From NCBI GenBank assembly GCA_918797485.1, contig CAKKNE010000001.1:5828001-5892000 (forward strand): a DNA stretch of 64,000 nucleotides, written 5' to 3'. The notes below the pieces were generated by a model. The model was not told the DNA's origin. It searched no databases and was given only the letters and a program-made list of their open reading frames with translations. The position numbers and the translations under genes were made by a program. Every line of letters begins with the position of its first letter. The stretch's first letter is position 1. Shown one piece after another: positions 9,892-19,370 of the stretch. This DNA comes from Pelagomonas calceolata (lineage: Eukaryota; Sar; Pelagophyceae; Pelagomonadales; Pelagomonadaceae).

Positions 9892-10031
9892 CGCCTGCGC
9901 CGCATACGCCGGCGCATGGGCCCACCGAGGGCTCTGGAAGCCATGGCCAAGTAATTCATGGTTTAGTGGGCCGCAGTGCTGAGAGAATTGGCCGAAATAT
10001 GCTGGAAGCGGCGGCGTATGCGGCGTAGGCG
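9892..10031. repeat. 23-bp inverted repeat flanking 94 bp
   Basis: Left arm 9892-9914 (begins CGCCTGCGCCGCATACGCC), right arm 10009-10031, 21 of 23 bases complementary. It could be a MITE relic or a hairpin-forming sequence. No target duplication was evident next to the arms. Confidence 0.5.
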
Positions 10032-10256
10032 CTTGCGCGTGTATAGAACCGACCCTAGGCGACCCCAGGGAGACATCTTGGGCAGGGATTGACAGGATTC
10101 AGCCGGCGCGGCCGCCATAGACCGCAGGGCGCCCTCGCCCGCGAAATAAAAAAAATTCTTTTTTCGGCCCCCAGGAAGTGTCCCATTGGTCTCTTTGGAC
10201 CAGTAGCGAACCGAACGATGCTCAAACAAGTGCGTGAGCGTACCGAGTTTTTGCTT

Positions 10257-10280
10257 GCTAGTGTCTCACGCGCCGCTAGC
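10257..10280 (+). repeat. Palindromic 5'-flank motif
   Basis: GCTAGTGTCTCACG followed by CGCCGCTAGC, about 200 bp upstream of the MAP65-like ATG. A clear member of the family of about 24-bp imperfect palindromes found in 5' flanks across the window. Confidence 0.7.
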
Positions 10281-10479
10281 TAAGCAACTGCCTTTTGCGG
10301 AGGACGGCAGCTCGCCACAGCTGCCGGCTGTTGGCGGCTCTCAAAGCCGTCAGCAGTGTCTCAGAGCGTGCTCACCGCCACCAAGACGTAGCGACTCTCC
10401 ACGCGGCCGTCGTTTGCGCAAATAACGCTTTCGGCGCATACCACTGTTGGAGCGCTCTATACACGCGGCGCGCGCTACC

Positions 10480-12012
10480 ATGGCTGACTTCGCGGCCCAA
10501 GCGCCGCCGACGAGCGTCACGAAGAGCCCGGCGCCGTCCGTGGGCGCCGACTCGCCCTACCACTCCATCGTCCAGGACGCGCAGTCCGGCCTCATGGAAA
10601 AAGTACAAGCAGACGTGGGCCACGTCGTCCACGCGCTCGAGGCGATCTGGAACGAGGTCGGCTACTCGGGCGAGGAGCGGCGGCTCCAGATGGACAAGCT
10701 CAGCGACGAGCTCACGCAAACTTTGAGAGCGAAGCTCGCGCAGGAGGTGGAAGTGCGCGACGTCTTCAAGAAGGACATCCAGGCTAAGATTGCGGAGTGC
10801 GAGATGCTCGCGCGGAGTGTGGATGATGACGGTACTGGTAGTTTGCCCGAGGGTTTAGATGTTTCAAGGTTGCGACTGTCGCACGGCCTCATGAAGCTCG
10901 AGGAGGAGCAGGCCAAGCTCGAGGCCGCGACCCAATCCAGGAGAGACGAGTTCCAGAGTGTGTGGGTCGCGCTCAAGGCGTCGTCCGAGAAGCTGGGCGA
11001 CGCGTTAGATGCGGACTGCGCCGAGGTCGGCCGCGCTGATTTGACGAAGGCGCGACTCCTACGCTTCCGGAAAGCTTTGGAGGCCTCAACGCAGCTCGAG
11101 GCCGAGCGGAGGAATCGCCTGGAGTCCCTACAGAAATCAACTACAGCTCTAGAGAAGGAGCTTGATGATGTCTCAGACGCGCCTGTCGTCGAGGGTGCGG
11201 AATTGGCGTCGGCACGGATCGACCAGGCCCAAGCTCGCCTCCAAGCCCTCAAGGACGAGAAGGCCGCGCGATTGGCCAAGCTCGCCTCGCTGGGCGAGGA
11301 CATTTCTAGGTTGTGGCAACGATTAGGCGTGGACGAGGCGCGGCAGATCGAATTCCGGGACGCGGTGAAGCACGGCGGGCTGCGGGGCGTGACGTTCGAG
11401 TTCGGCGAGAAGGAGCTCGCGTCGTTACGGGCCGAGCTTTGTTCGCGGTGCGGCGACTTGACCAACAAAGCTAGAGCGAAGATCGATGGGTTGTGGGACG
11501 AATTGCAGACGCCGGAGGGCGTGAGAAAGGCCTTCGCGCCGCGCTGGGATGAAGTGAGTGAAAGGACGGAGGCTTTTCTTGCTTTACATGAGGCCGAGGT
11601 GTCGCGGCTGGAGGCGCGGCGCGAGCAGCTCCAGCCGTTACTTAAATTAGTAGAGAAGCGCGAGGAGTTGTTGCTCGAGCGGACGGCGTTGCATTCGCTC
11701 CAGAAGGACGCGGGCCGACTTTTACGAAGGGGCCCCGGCGCGGCAGCGGAGCGCAAGTACGAGAACGAGGCCATGCGGCGAGTCAAGCAGCTCCCGAAGC
11801 TCACGGAGCGGCTCTACGAGAAGTTGGTGGAGTGGGAGGAGTCGGAGCCGCCCGTGCTCTACAAAGGCACGAGGTACCTCGACAAGATGGCGCGGGACAA
11901 GCAGGAGGCGGCCGCCGAGCGCGCCGCGCACCTCGCGGCCAAGCGGCAGGCCCAGACCGCGCGCAAGGAGCGGCTCGCGGAGATGACGAACCAGAACTCG
12001 ACGGGGCTCTAG
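10480..12012 (+). CDS. MAP65/Ase1/PRC1-family microtubule bundling protein
   Basis: 510 residues from an ATG in strong context (ctaccATGG). It is helical almost throughout. The N-terminal part (IWNEVGYSGEERRLQMDKL) and the central/C-terminal part match the family: SRLWQRLGVDEARQIEF, IDGLWDELQTPEGVRKAF, LHEAEVSRLEARREQLQPLL, then the conserved RRVKQLPKLTERLYEKLVEWEE and VLYKGTRYLDKM. Family members form antiparallel dimers that crosslink antiparallel microtubules in the spindle midzone, phragmoplast or cleavage plane and recruit kinesins. The spectrin-like microtubule-binding segment appears present (about residues 250-470). The short basic C-terminal tail is truncated relative to animal PRC1. 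A palindromic motif lies about 200 bp upstream. Confidence 0.8.
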   Translation: MADFAAQAPPTSVTKSPAPSVGADSPYHSIVQDAQSGLMEKVQADVGHVVHALEAIWNEVGYSGEERRLQMDKLSDELTQTLRAKLAQEVEVRDVFKKDIQAKIAECEMLARSVDDDGTGSLPEGLDVSRLRLSHGLMKLEEEQAKLEAATQSRRDEFQSVWVALKASSEKLGDALDADCAEVGRADLTKARLLRFRKALEASTQLEAERRNRLESLQKSTTALEKELDDVSDAPVVEGAELASARIDQAQARLQALKDEKAARLAKLASLGEDISRLWQRLGVDEARQIEFRDAVKHGGLRGVTFEFGEKELASLRAELCSRCGDLTNKARAKIDGLWDELQTPEGVRKAFAPRWDEVSERTEAFLALHEAEVSRLEARREQLQPLLKLVEKREELLLERTALHSLQKDAGRLLRRGPGAAAERKYENEAMRRVKQLPKLTERLYEKLVEWEESEPPVLYKGTRYLDKMARDKQEAAAERAAHLAAKRQAQTARKERLAEMTNQNSTGL

Positions 12013-12200
12013 GCGTTAGCGTTCCCCGGGCATAAGTTTACAATTACGACACCTGTACCTTCGGTCGCGCGTGCTTGCAGCTCGCGCAGTCCATGCGGTA
12101 GTGCTCCACGTCGACGGCGAAGCGACACTCATGCCGTACGACTCCTCCAGGGAGGCCTGGAGCGGCTTCTTGAGGGAAACTCCACAGAGGGAGAACTGGT

Positions 12201-12224
12201 GCTAGTGTGTGTCGCTGCGCTAGG
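12201..12224 (+). repeat. Palindromic 5'-flank motif
   Basis: GCTAGTGTGTGTCG followed by CTGCGCTAGG, about 82 bp upstream of the GCK-domain gene ATG. Confidence 0.55.
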
Positions 12225-12306
12225 TCAGCCAGCTCGATGAGAGGACAAAAAGCTCAGCCCCAGGGCGTCTGCAAACGCATTCGTGCTCGCTTGCAGCTCT
12301 ACAGTT

Positions 12307-12738
12307 ATGCCTTCGCCCGCAGCGAGCGATGGCGCAGCGACCGCCGCACCAGAGGCGACTGACAAGGCGCCAGCACCAGAGGCCGCAGCGACGAGCGACG
12401 CCGCAGAGTCCAAGGAAGAAGAGGACTGCGGCTTCTGCACCTACATGCGCGCGGGCCCCTGCGGCGAGGTCTTCACCGCGTGGGAGAAGTGCGTCGAGGA
12501 CCACCGGAGCCGCGACGAGGACTTTGCGAAGGGCTGCGTGCCCGCGACGCGCGCCCTGACCGAGTGCATGAGCGAGCACAAGGACTATTACGAGCTCCCG
12601 GATCAGGAGGCACCCGCGGCGGACGCGCCTGAGACGGCGCCGATCGCCGCGGCCACGGTTGCCGACGCGCCCGCGGCCACCGCGTCGGTGGAGCCCGCTG
12701 GCGGCGACCCGGCGGCGGAGAGCCGGGCGGCCGCGTAG
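12307..12738 (+). CDS. Small GCK-domain protein
   Basis: 143 residues from ATG 12307. The core, about residues 40-95, reads CGFCTYMRAGPCGEVFTAWE, then KCVEDHR, KGCVPATRALTECMSEHKDYY. This matches the GCK domain (named after conserved Gly-Cys-Lys residues), a cysteine-paired helical module with CxxC and CX9-10C-type spacing known from plants and algae. Flanking regions are Ala/Pro/Glu-rich low complexity. The cysteine pattern also recalls twin-CX9C proteins of the mitochondrial intermembrane space, so a redox-folded protein is possible, but no location can be read from the sequence. The frame is open 8 codons upstream without an ATG. Confidence 0.75.
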   Translation: MPSPAASDGAATAAPEATDKAPAPEAAATSDAAESKEEEDCGFCTYMRAGPCGEVFTAWEKCVEDHRSRDEDFAKGCVPATRALTECMSEHKDYYELPDQEAPAADAPETAPIAAATVADAPAATASVEPAGGDPAAESRAAA

Positions 12739-12841
12739 ATGTCACGTGTGTTCTCGTGTGCCCGGTGGATGCAATGCGGCGTAGCACCCGGAGCAGAGTC
12801 TGTTGTAGAGTTATAAATAGATAAGGTTAAATTCGAATTGC

Positions 12842-15214
12842 TCAGTCCTCGGCCAAAACGACGAGCATGTCGTAGTAGTCCCAGACGCGTTTTGTGGATT
12901 TGTCGGGCGGGTTGACGACGGCGCGGTCGTCGCCCGTCCGCCGGAAGCCGACGAGCGTCTCCGGCTCGTCGCGCGCGCGGCACGCGGCGGCGACGTCGAA
13001 GAAGGACAGGTGCGCGCCGTCGGGAATGTAGTGGCCCGCTGGACGGATGTAGATCTCCGCGCCGCTCTCTTCGAACAACGAGTTCAGAATGCGGTTCACG
13101 TCGCGGTCCTCGGCGACCATCGCGATCGCGTCCGAGACCATGGAGTTCGAGAGCACGTAGTCGCTGATGCCCGCATCGGCGATCAAAGCGCGCGTCCGCG
13201 CATCCAAAATCTCGGAGAGCACAACACACCTATCCTTCGCTTGCGAGAGGTCGCCCGCCCAGTCGGCGACGGCCCAGGGCGACTTCGACTCTTCCCCGCG
13301 CGGCGACAGGGGCTCGCGCGCGTTCCGGATGCGGGTGTTCTGGATGTCTCTCAATAGGAGTAAGGTAGCGAGGGCCTGCGAGTCCTTGTCCGTCGCGTTC
13401 TTCTCGGCGGCGTCATCCGCGAGAATGATGCACGACGTGAATCTTTCGAGAGGTAACCTCTCCAAATCCCGCCGCGAGCACAGGTCGCCCGTCGCGTGGA
13501 CGACCTTGAGCTTGCTTAAGGTAGGTGGCCGCTTGCGCTGGTCCCTAGCTCGCGCGAGGCGGTCCTTTTGCTCCTGGACGTCCAACCCAGAGAAGAGGTG
13601 GAGCTCCGAGCCGGCGACCACGAAATCGTCCAGGAGCTGGATCACATCATCCAGATCCCGCCGCCAGCCGCAGAAGAGCACGCGCTCCGGTCTCGGTGTT
13701 TTCGGTGTGTGCACGTCTTCTTCGTGCTCCACAATTATATCGGAGGGCTTGGGACCGACTTCGTACGAATCGTCGTCCTCGGCCAATACGATGATCCGGT
13801 CACCCCTTTGCACGACTTCGCCGCGCGGCGGGTTGATCATCACATTTTTATGTCGCAGCAACCCGAGCGGCGCCGCGTCGGCGAAGCGTAGGACCACATC
13901 ATCGAAAGAACAACCAACGAGTTCCGGATGCTCGGAACAATAAAACTCGCAGCCCTCGAAACCTAAGACGTCGTTCCAGACCTGGGCCAAGCCCGGTTGT
14001 CTCGCGCATTGGATCATCAACCTCCCAATGACGTCATGCGCTACAATTGTTTCCACGGCCTCGCCGCCGACCATTTTCACGAGAGGCTCGTTATCCACAT
14101 CGCACATCTCGCACACGATGTGGCCCTTCGAGGCGCACTTGGCTCGGAGACCGACGAGAGACAAAACAACTCGCAGAGACTTGGCGTCGGCCTGGTCGGC
14201 GGTGCCCTCGCCCGCTAAGATTATGGTCGAGCGGGCACCGGCGGCATTCACCTTTTTGAGATCTGCCACCAACAGAGGATTGCCCTCTCTACAAATGACG
14301 CGCGTGCCCAGACTCTCGTATTCAAATTCCCCAATCAACTCCTCCTGGCGCTCCTTTTCCATCTCCGCCAGTATCACGATGACGCCGCCGCCCTCGGACT
14401 CGTTGGCGTTGGACACTTGCTCGACGATGGGTAACGTCTTGTCGCTCCATCCTAAAACTAAAGTGTGGTTCGTTTCCAATACGTCGCTTCGTCCCTTCTT
14501 GAGGTCATCTACGTAGTCTCCGACGGCGTCCGAGACGATGCCGAGGAGCAAGGCGGTGATGAACATGCCGCCGAGGGCGGAGGCGACGGCGACGACGCGG
14601 GCCGATAGCGAGCTTTCCGTGGCCGACGCGGCCGTGAAGTCGATGCCAACGAGGGCCACGTTTTCCCACACGGCCTCCCCAAATCCCGTGGACGAGACGC
14701 CGTAGAGCAACAGGCCACCGACGAGAACCATCGCGATCGAGACGTAGAGCAGCGCGAGGATCTTCGCGTTCGGGTTCGAGGAGAACCAGCAGTCGATGCG
14801 GTAGGCGAGGCGCTCGCTCGCCCGGTGCCCGTCGCGGGCCGGCAGCAGGTCGTCGATGCGTCGGAGCGCGACCGCGGCGGCGGCGACGCAGACCAGCGTC
14901 GCTGCAAGCGTCGCGAGGCGCGGCGCCGTGAACGCCTCGTCAGTGTCTTCGACGGCGGCGTCATCGGTGCCCGCGCAAGCCTCAGGAGTTGGCGCGACCG
15001 TGACGTCGTCCGGCACGCCGCAGGCATTCACGTCTCGCGATGCACCGAGCTTCGCAGAATCGGCGAGCTGTGCTCTCAGGCAGGCCACGGTGCGCCCCTG
15101 CGCGGCGTTTTGCCGCGTCAATTGCTGGAGCTTGAGGAGACCCACGGCGACGACCAGGAAGCGCAGGCCCAGCAGCGCTCGGCTCGCTCGGTTCGGCTGT
15201 GGTCGAAGCAACAT
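12842..15214 (-). CDS. CASTOR/POLLUX (DMI1)-like ion channel
   Basis: 790 residues from the first ATG in frame (15214). It has hydrophobic segments near the N-terminus, two closely spaced membrane helices (LALLYVSIAMVLVGGLLLYG and ASALGGMFITALLLGIVSDAV), and a pore-like loop between them (WENVALVGIDFTAASATE). A long cytosolic region follows, with RCK-type nucleotide-binding folds starting NHTLVLGWSDKTLPIVEQV and continuing through DVDNEPLVKMVGG and RGDRIIVLAEDD; a second RCK-like half follows (RVLFCGWRRDLDDVI). This order is that of plant CASTOR/POLLUX channels, which sit in the nuclear envelope and take part in nuclear calcium signalling; a plastid or other envelope is equally possible here. 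Ion selectivity is not readable. Confidence 0.8.
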   Translation of the reverse strand: MLLRPQPNRASRALLGLRFLVVAVGLLKLQQLTRQNAAQGRTVACLRAQLADSAKLGASRDVNACGVPDDVTVAPTPEACAGTDDAAVEDTDEAFTAPRLATLAATLVCVAAAAVALRRIDDLLPARDGHRASERLAYRIDCWFSSNPNAKILALLYVSIAMVLVGGLLLYGVSSTGFGEAVWENVALVGIDFTAASATESSLSARVVAVASALGGMFITALLLGIVSDAVGDYVDDLKKGRSDVLETNHTLVLGWSDKTLPIVEQVSNANESEGGGVIVILAEMEKERQEELIGEFEYESLGTRVICREGNPLLVADLKKVNAAGARSTIILAGEGTADQADAKSLRVVLSLVGLRAKCASKGHIVCEMCDVDNEPLVKMVGGEAVETIVAHDVIGRLMIQCARQPGLAQVWNDVLGFEGCEFYCSEHPELVGCSFDDVVLRFADAAPLGLLRHKNVMINPPRGEVVQRGDRIIVLAEDDDSYEVGPKPSDIIVEHEEDVHTPKTPRPERVLFCGWRRDLDDVIQLLDDFVVAGSELHLFSGLDVQEQKDRLARARDQRKRPPTLSKLKVVHATGDLCSRRDLERLPLERFTSCIILADDAAEKNATDKDSQALATLLLLRDIQNTRIRNAREPLSPRGEESKSPWAVADWAGDLSQAKDRCVVLSEILDARTRALIADAGISDYVLSNSMVSDAIAMVAEDRDVNRILNSLFEESGAEIYIRPAGHYIPDGAHLSFFDVAAACRARDEPETLVGFRRTGDDRAVVNPPDKSTKRVWDYYDMLVVLAED

Positions 15215-15350
15215 TCTGCCAGCCACGCGTCTGGTGCCGGCCGCAGGCCTGCGCGGCCCAGAGATTTCGAACTCGGCAGCTGTCCAACTGGCCGGCCACG
15301 GGTCGAGCCCGCTCACTAGATAGGGCCACTAGAAAGGTGATAGGATAAAT

Positions 15351-18300
15351 CTAGTTTAGACAGGGCATAGGTTCGTCGGGGAGCAGCTGCGGAGGAGGCT
15401 TCGGCGCCTCGACGGGCGGCGGCGACACCGCTGGGGTCGTCGCATCAGGCGCGAACACGACCGGCTCCGGAGGAGACTCGCGCGTAGACGACGCCGGCGA
15501 CTCCGTCACCACCCTATTCACGGGGTCCGGGTGCGGCACCAATGGTACATCATCGTGCCGCGCGGCCGGCGTCGGCGGCTGCAAATCCCCGACAGGCTCA
15601 TCATCAGAAGAGTCCTCGAGCTCCAGCCGCGCCGGCGACTTTTGCAGGAAGTCGTCGGCCGGCGGCGGCTTTAACGACTCGTCGTCCGACGAAAAAATAT
15701 CATCCTTCGAGTCCAGCCGCGACGGCGTCTCCTCATTTAGTGAGGGCCGCGCCTTCTTCTTCGAGGGCGTGTCACCATCGTCGAGGGGCCGCTTCGGTAA
15801 AGGAGACGACGGCACGACCGACGCCGCGACGGCGTCGGCGTCGACGGGCGCGTTCCGGACCCGCACATTGTCCCGCAATCGCTGCGCCAGTAACCGCTGC
15901 TGGTCGTGCGACGGTTGTGGGGGAGGACCGTGGAACTTGACGACGTTCAGGTCATCACCTCTACCGGCGCGCCAGGCGACCTGGTCCCAGGCGCGCGCGG
16001 CCTGGACCGGTGAGTCGTAGCCTCCTAATGAAAACCGATCGCCTAGCAAAGAGAAAGCAGCGTTGTATCTGGCAGCATCGCCGTACCACTTCCGCGTCAC
16101 GCCCCGGAACCGGCGATGCGCCGGCTGCGACGCGTCGGCGGCCTCGGCGGCCTCGAGCTCTTCCGCGAGCCGTTGGTCCGCCTCCGGCGCGGCGCCTTTC
16201 AATACAAGATCGGCGATTTCCGACGCGCTCAGTTCTAATGTTCGATCCTCCCCCTCAGGGTCCGTGAACTTGACGCGCCACGCTCGCACCAACGCCCCAC
16301 TGACGGAATCTCTCCGAGGCGCCGCTCTACCAATAACGTCGCCGGCTAGCACGCGCCCATCGAATGACCGAGCGACCATGACGCCCGTATGTATTAAAAC
16401 TCTGCGAGGTTGCCGCTGGTGGTCGACCGAGCCCTTACGACTGGCATTAATCACGTCGTCTGGCGCGCAGACGGACATCCTACGTCCTAGACGAGCATCC
16501 CGCGCCCTTTCAGCATGCGCTCTTTGCCGACACGCCGCCGACGCCCACTTCCTTCTATGCGACGCGGACCGCCCGCGATTGTCAATCGATTTCCCGCAGC
16601 CGCACAAGCAGACACATAAATCATCTTCCCGGGGCTCGTAGTTCCCCAGTACAGATGGCGGCGGCGCGTTGAAGTCCGCACTATTCGGAGGCAGCTGTTC
16701 GAAGACGTCGCGCAGTCGAGGATCTCGCGAGGCTCGTTCCCGACAACTTCGTGTCGCCCACTTCCGGCGGTGAGACGTCGCCCGGCCCCGATTGTCGACC
16801 CTATCCCCGCAACCGCAGGGACACGCAAACTCGAGAGGCGCGGCGGGGTCATATCGAGAATACGCGATCAATCGTCGAGCCTCCTCCGTCGCAGCGTCGA
16901 AGGGCCCGACAAAAGGAGAAATAGGCGGCGTATAAGATCGTGGAGGCGGCTCCTGGGCCCCTAGAGCTTCCCGAGCAGCCAAAGCGGCGTCGTGCGCCGC
17001 CTTCCTGTCAATTCTCTCAGCCTTCCTCGTCTCATCCTGTAGACGTGTCCCATGCTTCGACGTTTGAGAAACGAGTCGTCTTGCCTCCGTCTCCACTATT
17101 GTATCAACGTCGGCCAGGCCCGCGGGGTTCCATTCCGGGCGCGGTTTTTCTATATCAACAGGTTTCGCTTGTAACCTAAAACCGCGCGCGCCGGGTAATC
17201 TTCCTATGGTCTCCTCGCGCTTCTTCCAGGCCTCTCGTTGATCGTTCAGTCGCACTTTCCACGCGGCGTACTGGGGAGAACCCTTGAACCGGCCGTAATA
17301 TAGATCTAGGGCATCGCCTACGGTACATCGCGCGAACGAAGCCGCGCTCTCCGTGCGATGGCCACCCCTCGGAGCTTTTTGTAATTTCTTGAGAGCCTGG
17401 GCGCAGTCCCGGTCCGTATCCAGCAACGCCTCGGCGAACCGATGCAAGTCATGGTCGCACCAGTCTCGCCGTCTCGCGTTGTCTATGCTCGTAGGCTTCT
17501 TCGGCTTCTTCTTGGGCGGCGGTGCTGGAGCCTCGCCGCCCAACAACGCCGCCGCCGCGAGAAACGCGTCGACGGCCGAGCTCAGCGTCTGGTCGGGAGG
17601 TGGCGTCCCGAAGCTTGCCAAAGTTGTTTCGACGTCGTTGTTGTGATCATTTAACTCCTCGAGGGCCTTCTCCTCGCCGATACCTAATTCTCTAGCCTTC
17701 GCGATGAAGTCGTCGACGGCAGCAGGGTCGAGGTCCCCTCTCACCCAAGCAGAGCCCGCGGCGACCCTCCGATCCTTCCGCCGCATCTCCGGCGTCCGCC
17801 GCGGCAATAACGGATCGTCGTCATCCGACTCCGCGCTCGACCAGAGGCGTCTCCGTCGCACGACGGGTTTTGGGGGAGGCGGCGACCGCGGCGCGCGCGG
17901 CGCGGCGTCGCGCCGCGCGGGCGGCCTTCTAGGCGGCCGCCGCTTCGGCGCGGGCTCCTCGGCCTTGACGGGCGGCGGCGGCTCTTTGGCGCGGCGCGGG
18001 GGGGCGCGGCGCGCCGGTTGCGGCGGTTGTTGCGGCGGCGCCTCCTCAACCTCGGGCGCGCGCGGGCTCGCCGACCGCGGCGAGGGCGCCTTGCGCTTCG
18101 GCGCGACGCCGGCGCGCGGCGAGGCCTTGCGCTTCGCCTCTCCCCTTGCAATCTCGTCGGCGCGGATTTTCGCGTACGCCGCGGCCTTCGCGGCGGCGGC
18201 CTGCTGGCGCGCCGTCGCGCCGATCGGTGCAGGCGGTGGACTGGGTGGAGGCGGCGGCGCCTTGGGCTCCTTCTTGGGCTTCTTCGGGGGCGGCGGCTTG

Positions 18301-18686
18301 GCTTTGGTCGTCCGCGCGATCTCGTCCGCTCTTATTTTTTCATATGCGGCAGCTTTCGCTCGAGCGGCCTCTTGGCGCGCCGTGGCGTTCGAGCGGCGCT
18401 CCGGTTCTGGCTCGTCTTTCGGCTTCGGCGGGGGCCGCGGGCGCTTCGGTTTTTTCGTGGGCGTCCTTACAGTGGATTTGCCATCACCTTCTTTCCACGC
18501 GGCGAGCCATTCCCTAAAACCCGCGGGCGGCGCCCAGTCGCCGCCGTCCGGTTCCGTGATGCCGTCGTGGGCTCTTACCACTCGACAGACGATCGCGCCC
18601 TGCTTCGCTCTTCTACAACTCTCGCAGCGCTTGAGCTCGAAGGGGATCTCCTTGGGGATCTTGCCTTTCAGGCGGGCGAGGGCCAT
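15351..18686 (-). CDS. SANT / Cys-finger / Tudor-like / AP2-like chromatin protein
   Basis: 1,111 residues from ATG 18686, single exon. Order: N-terminal Cys cluster CESCRRAKQGAIVC (about 21-34); two copies of an Ala-rich helical repeat (about 101-126 and 156-181); Pro/Lys-rich linker; UBA-like helices (about 318-362, LGIGEEKALEELNDHNNDV); SANT-like domain (about 408-478, HRFAEALLDTDRD ... ALDLYYGRFKGS); two copies of a finger CxCGCGxx(V/I)DNRGRxxSHRRKWA...CRxRA (about 620-652 and 690-724); a Tudor-like stretch (about 770-830, DGRVLAGDV ... WRVKFTDPEGED); and an AP2/ERF-like domain (about 857-920, RFRGVTRKWYGD ... RFSLGGYDSPVQAARAW). This suggests a DNA-binding chromatin regulator. The assignments are by motif and the whole architecture is unfamiliar to me. 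Confidence 0.7.
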   Translation of the reverse strand: MALARLKGKIPKEIPFELKRCESCRRAKQGAIVCRVVRAHDGITEPDGGDWAPPAGFREWLAAWKEGDGKSTVRTPTKKPKRPRPPPKPKDEPEPERRSNATARQEAARAKAAAYEKIRADEIARTTKAKPPPPKKPKKEPKAPPPPPSPPPAPIGATARQQAAAAKAAAYAKIRADEIARGEAKRKASPRAGVAPKRKAPSPRSASPRAPEVEEAPPQQPPQPARRAPPRRAKEPPPPVKAEEPAPKRRPPRRPPARRDAAPRAPRSPPPPKPVVRRRRLWSSAESDDDDPLLPRRTPEMRRKDRRVAAGSAWVRGDLDPAAVDDFIAKARELGIGEEKALEELNDHNNDVETTLASFGTPPPDQTLSSAVDAFLAAAALLGGEAPAPPPKKKPKKPTSIDNARRRDWCDHDLHRFAEALLDTDRDCAQALKKLQKAPRGGHRTESAASFARCTVGDALDLYYGRFKGSPQYAAWKVRLNDQREAWKKREETIGRLPGARGFRLQAKPVDIEKPRPEWNPAGLADVDTIVETEARRLVSQTSKHGTRLQDETRKAERIDRKAAHDAALAAREALGAQEPPPRSYTPPISPFVGPFDAATEEARRLIAYSRYDPAAPLEFACPCGCGDRVDNRGRATSHRRKWATRSCRERASRDPRLRDVFEQLPPNSADFNAPPPSVLGNYEPREDDLCVCLCGCGKSIDNRGRSASHRRKWASAACRQRAHAERARDARLGRRMSVCAPDDVINASRKGSVDHQRQPRRVLIHTGVMVARSFDGRVLAGDVIGRAAPRRDSVSGALVRAWRVKFTDPEGEDRTLELSASEIADLVLKGAAPEADQRLAEELEAAEAADASQPAHRRFRGVTRKWYGDAARYNAAFSLLGDRFSLGGYDSPVQAARAWDQVAWRAGRGDDLNVVKFHGPPPQPSHDQQRLLAQRLRDNVRVRNAPVDADAVAASVVPSSPLPKRPLDDGDTPSKKKARPSLNEETPSRLDSKDDIFSSDDESLKPPPADDFLQKSPARLELEDSSDDEPVGDLQPPTPAARHDDVPLVPHPDPVNRVVTESPASSTRESPPEPVVFAPDATTPAVSPPPVEAPKPPPQLLPDEPMPCLN

Positions 18687-19370
18687 GATCGCTTGTCTTG
18701 CTTCGCTTCTACGCACGTCAACGCGGCAGCGTAAGCGCAGCTATTTTTGCTTCTTCGCGTCGCGATTGACGGCAACGCGGCGGCGCCCTCCAAGGCTGCT
18801 CGCAGCGCCCCGAAACTCGGGGCCGTGGCCTTTGGTACTGTCCCGCGCGGCTCGCGCGGCCCAGGGTGCTGCGGCGGCGTGAGGGCCGCGTGCCCCGCAG
18901 CTGGATCTCAGAGCGTGCCGGTCGGTATTGCTCGAATTATGAGCCGTTCGTCGCCGGACTTGCGCCGTTGGCAGAGCGACAGCACAGCGCCGTCGCTGTA
19001 CGCCGTGCCAAAAGGGGGCGCAGTGCACTTTGTTTGCGAATCGAGCAATTTAGTACCGCGAAGGCAGAGGGCAGTGCGCCCGGTCTAGTGGGCCATGCGC
19101 GAGGAGAGGACAAGCGTCCTTTGTACGCCTACAGTTCCCGCATTAAGTTGCATCGAGCTGTGGAGCATACAAAATTTAAATCAAGCCGACTACCCTCCGC
19201 GGGCGTGTTGAACATCCCACAAAGGACGGAGATCTGCCGCTTGAATGCCTTCAGGAGCCACCCGGCACCTCTCCGACCCCCCTGAGACAGAATCACCACC
19301 CCCACGCCAACGACGCAGAGGCCAGACGCGCCGCGCCCTCCCCGCATCAGCAAAAGATAAACAACAACTA
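18687..19370. other. Intergenic region, no gene seen
   Basis: About 680 bp between the start of the SANT/AP2 gene and the stop of the next minus-strand gene. Several open frames cross it but have no recognisable domains and shadow-like composition. Presumably promoter plus 3' untranslated DNA. Confidence 0.4.

Larger units (their letters stand above)
8716..10479. other. Long non-coding region with decayed repeats
   Basis: A 1.76-kb stretch, more AT-rich than its surroundings, the largest gap in the window. It holds a TATG/CATA microsatellite (8861-8918), a degenerate copy of the palindromic motif (8924-8944), two diverged direct repeats of about 83 bp (9261-9343 and 9551-9633), a 23-bp inverted repeat (9892-9914 with 10009-10031) and a clear palindromic motif at 10257-10280 near the next gene. 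Short open frames exist but none looks conserved. It may be a relic of transposable DNA, but no transposase is visible. Confidence 0.5.

Noticed and set aside
8716-10479. Autonomous transposon in the largest gap
   Set aside because: No transposase, reverse transcriptase or integrase residues and no long terminal repeats.
18866-19285. Plus-strand open frame of 139 codons in an intergenic region
   Set aside because: No domain, no clear start context and shadow-like composition.
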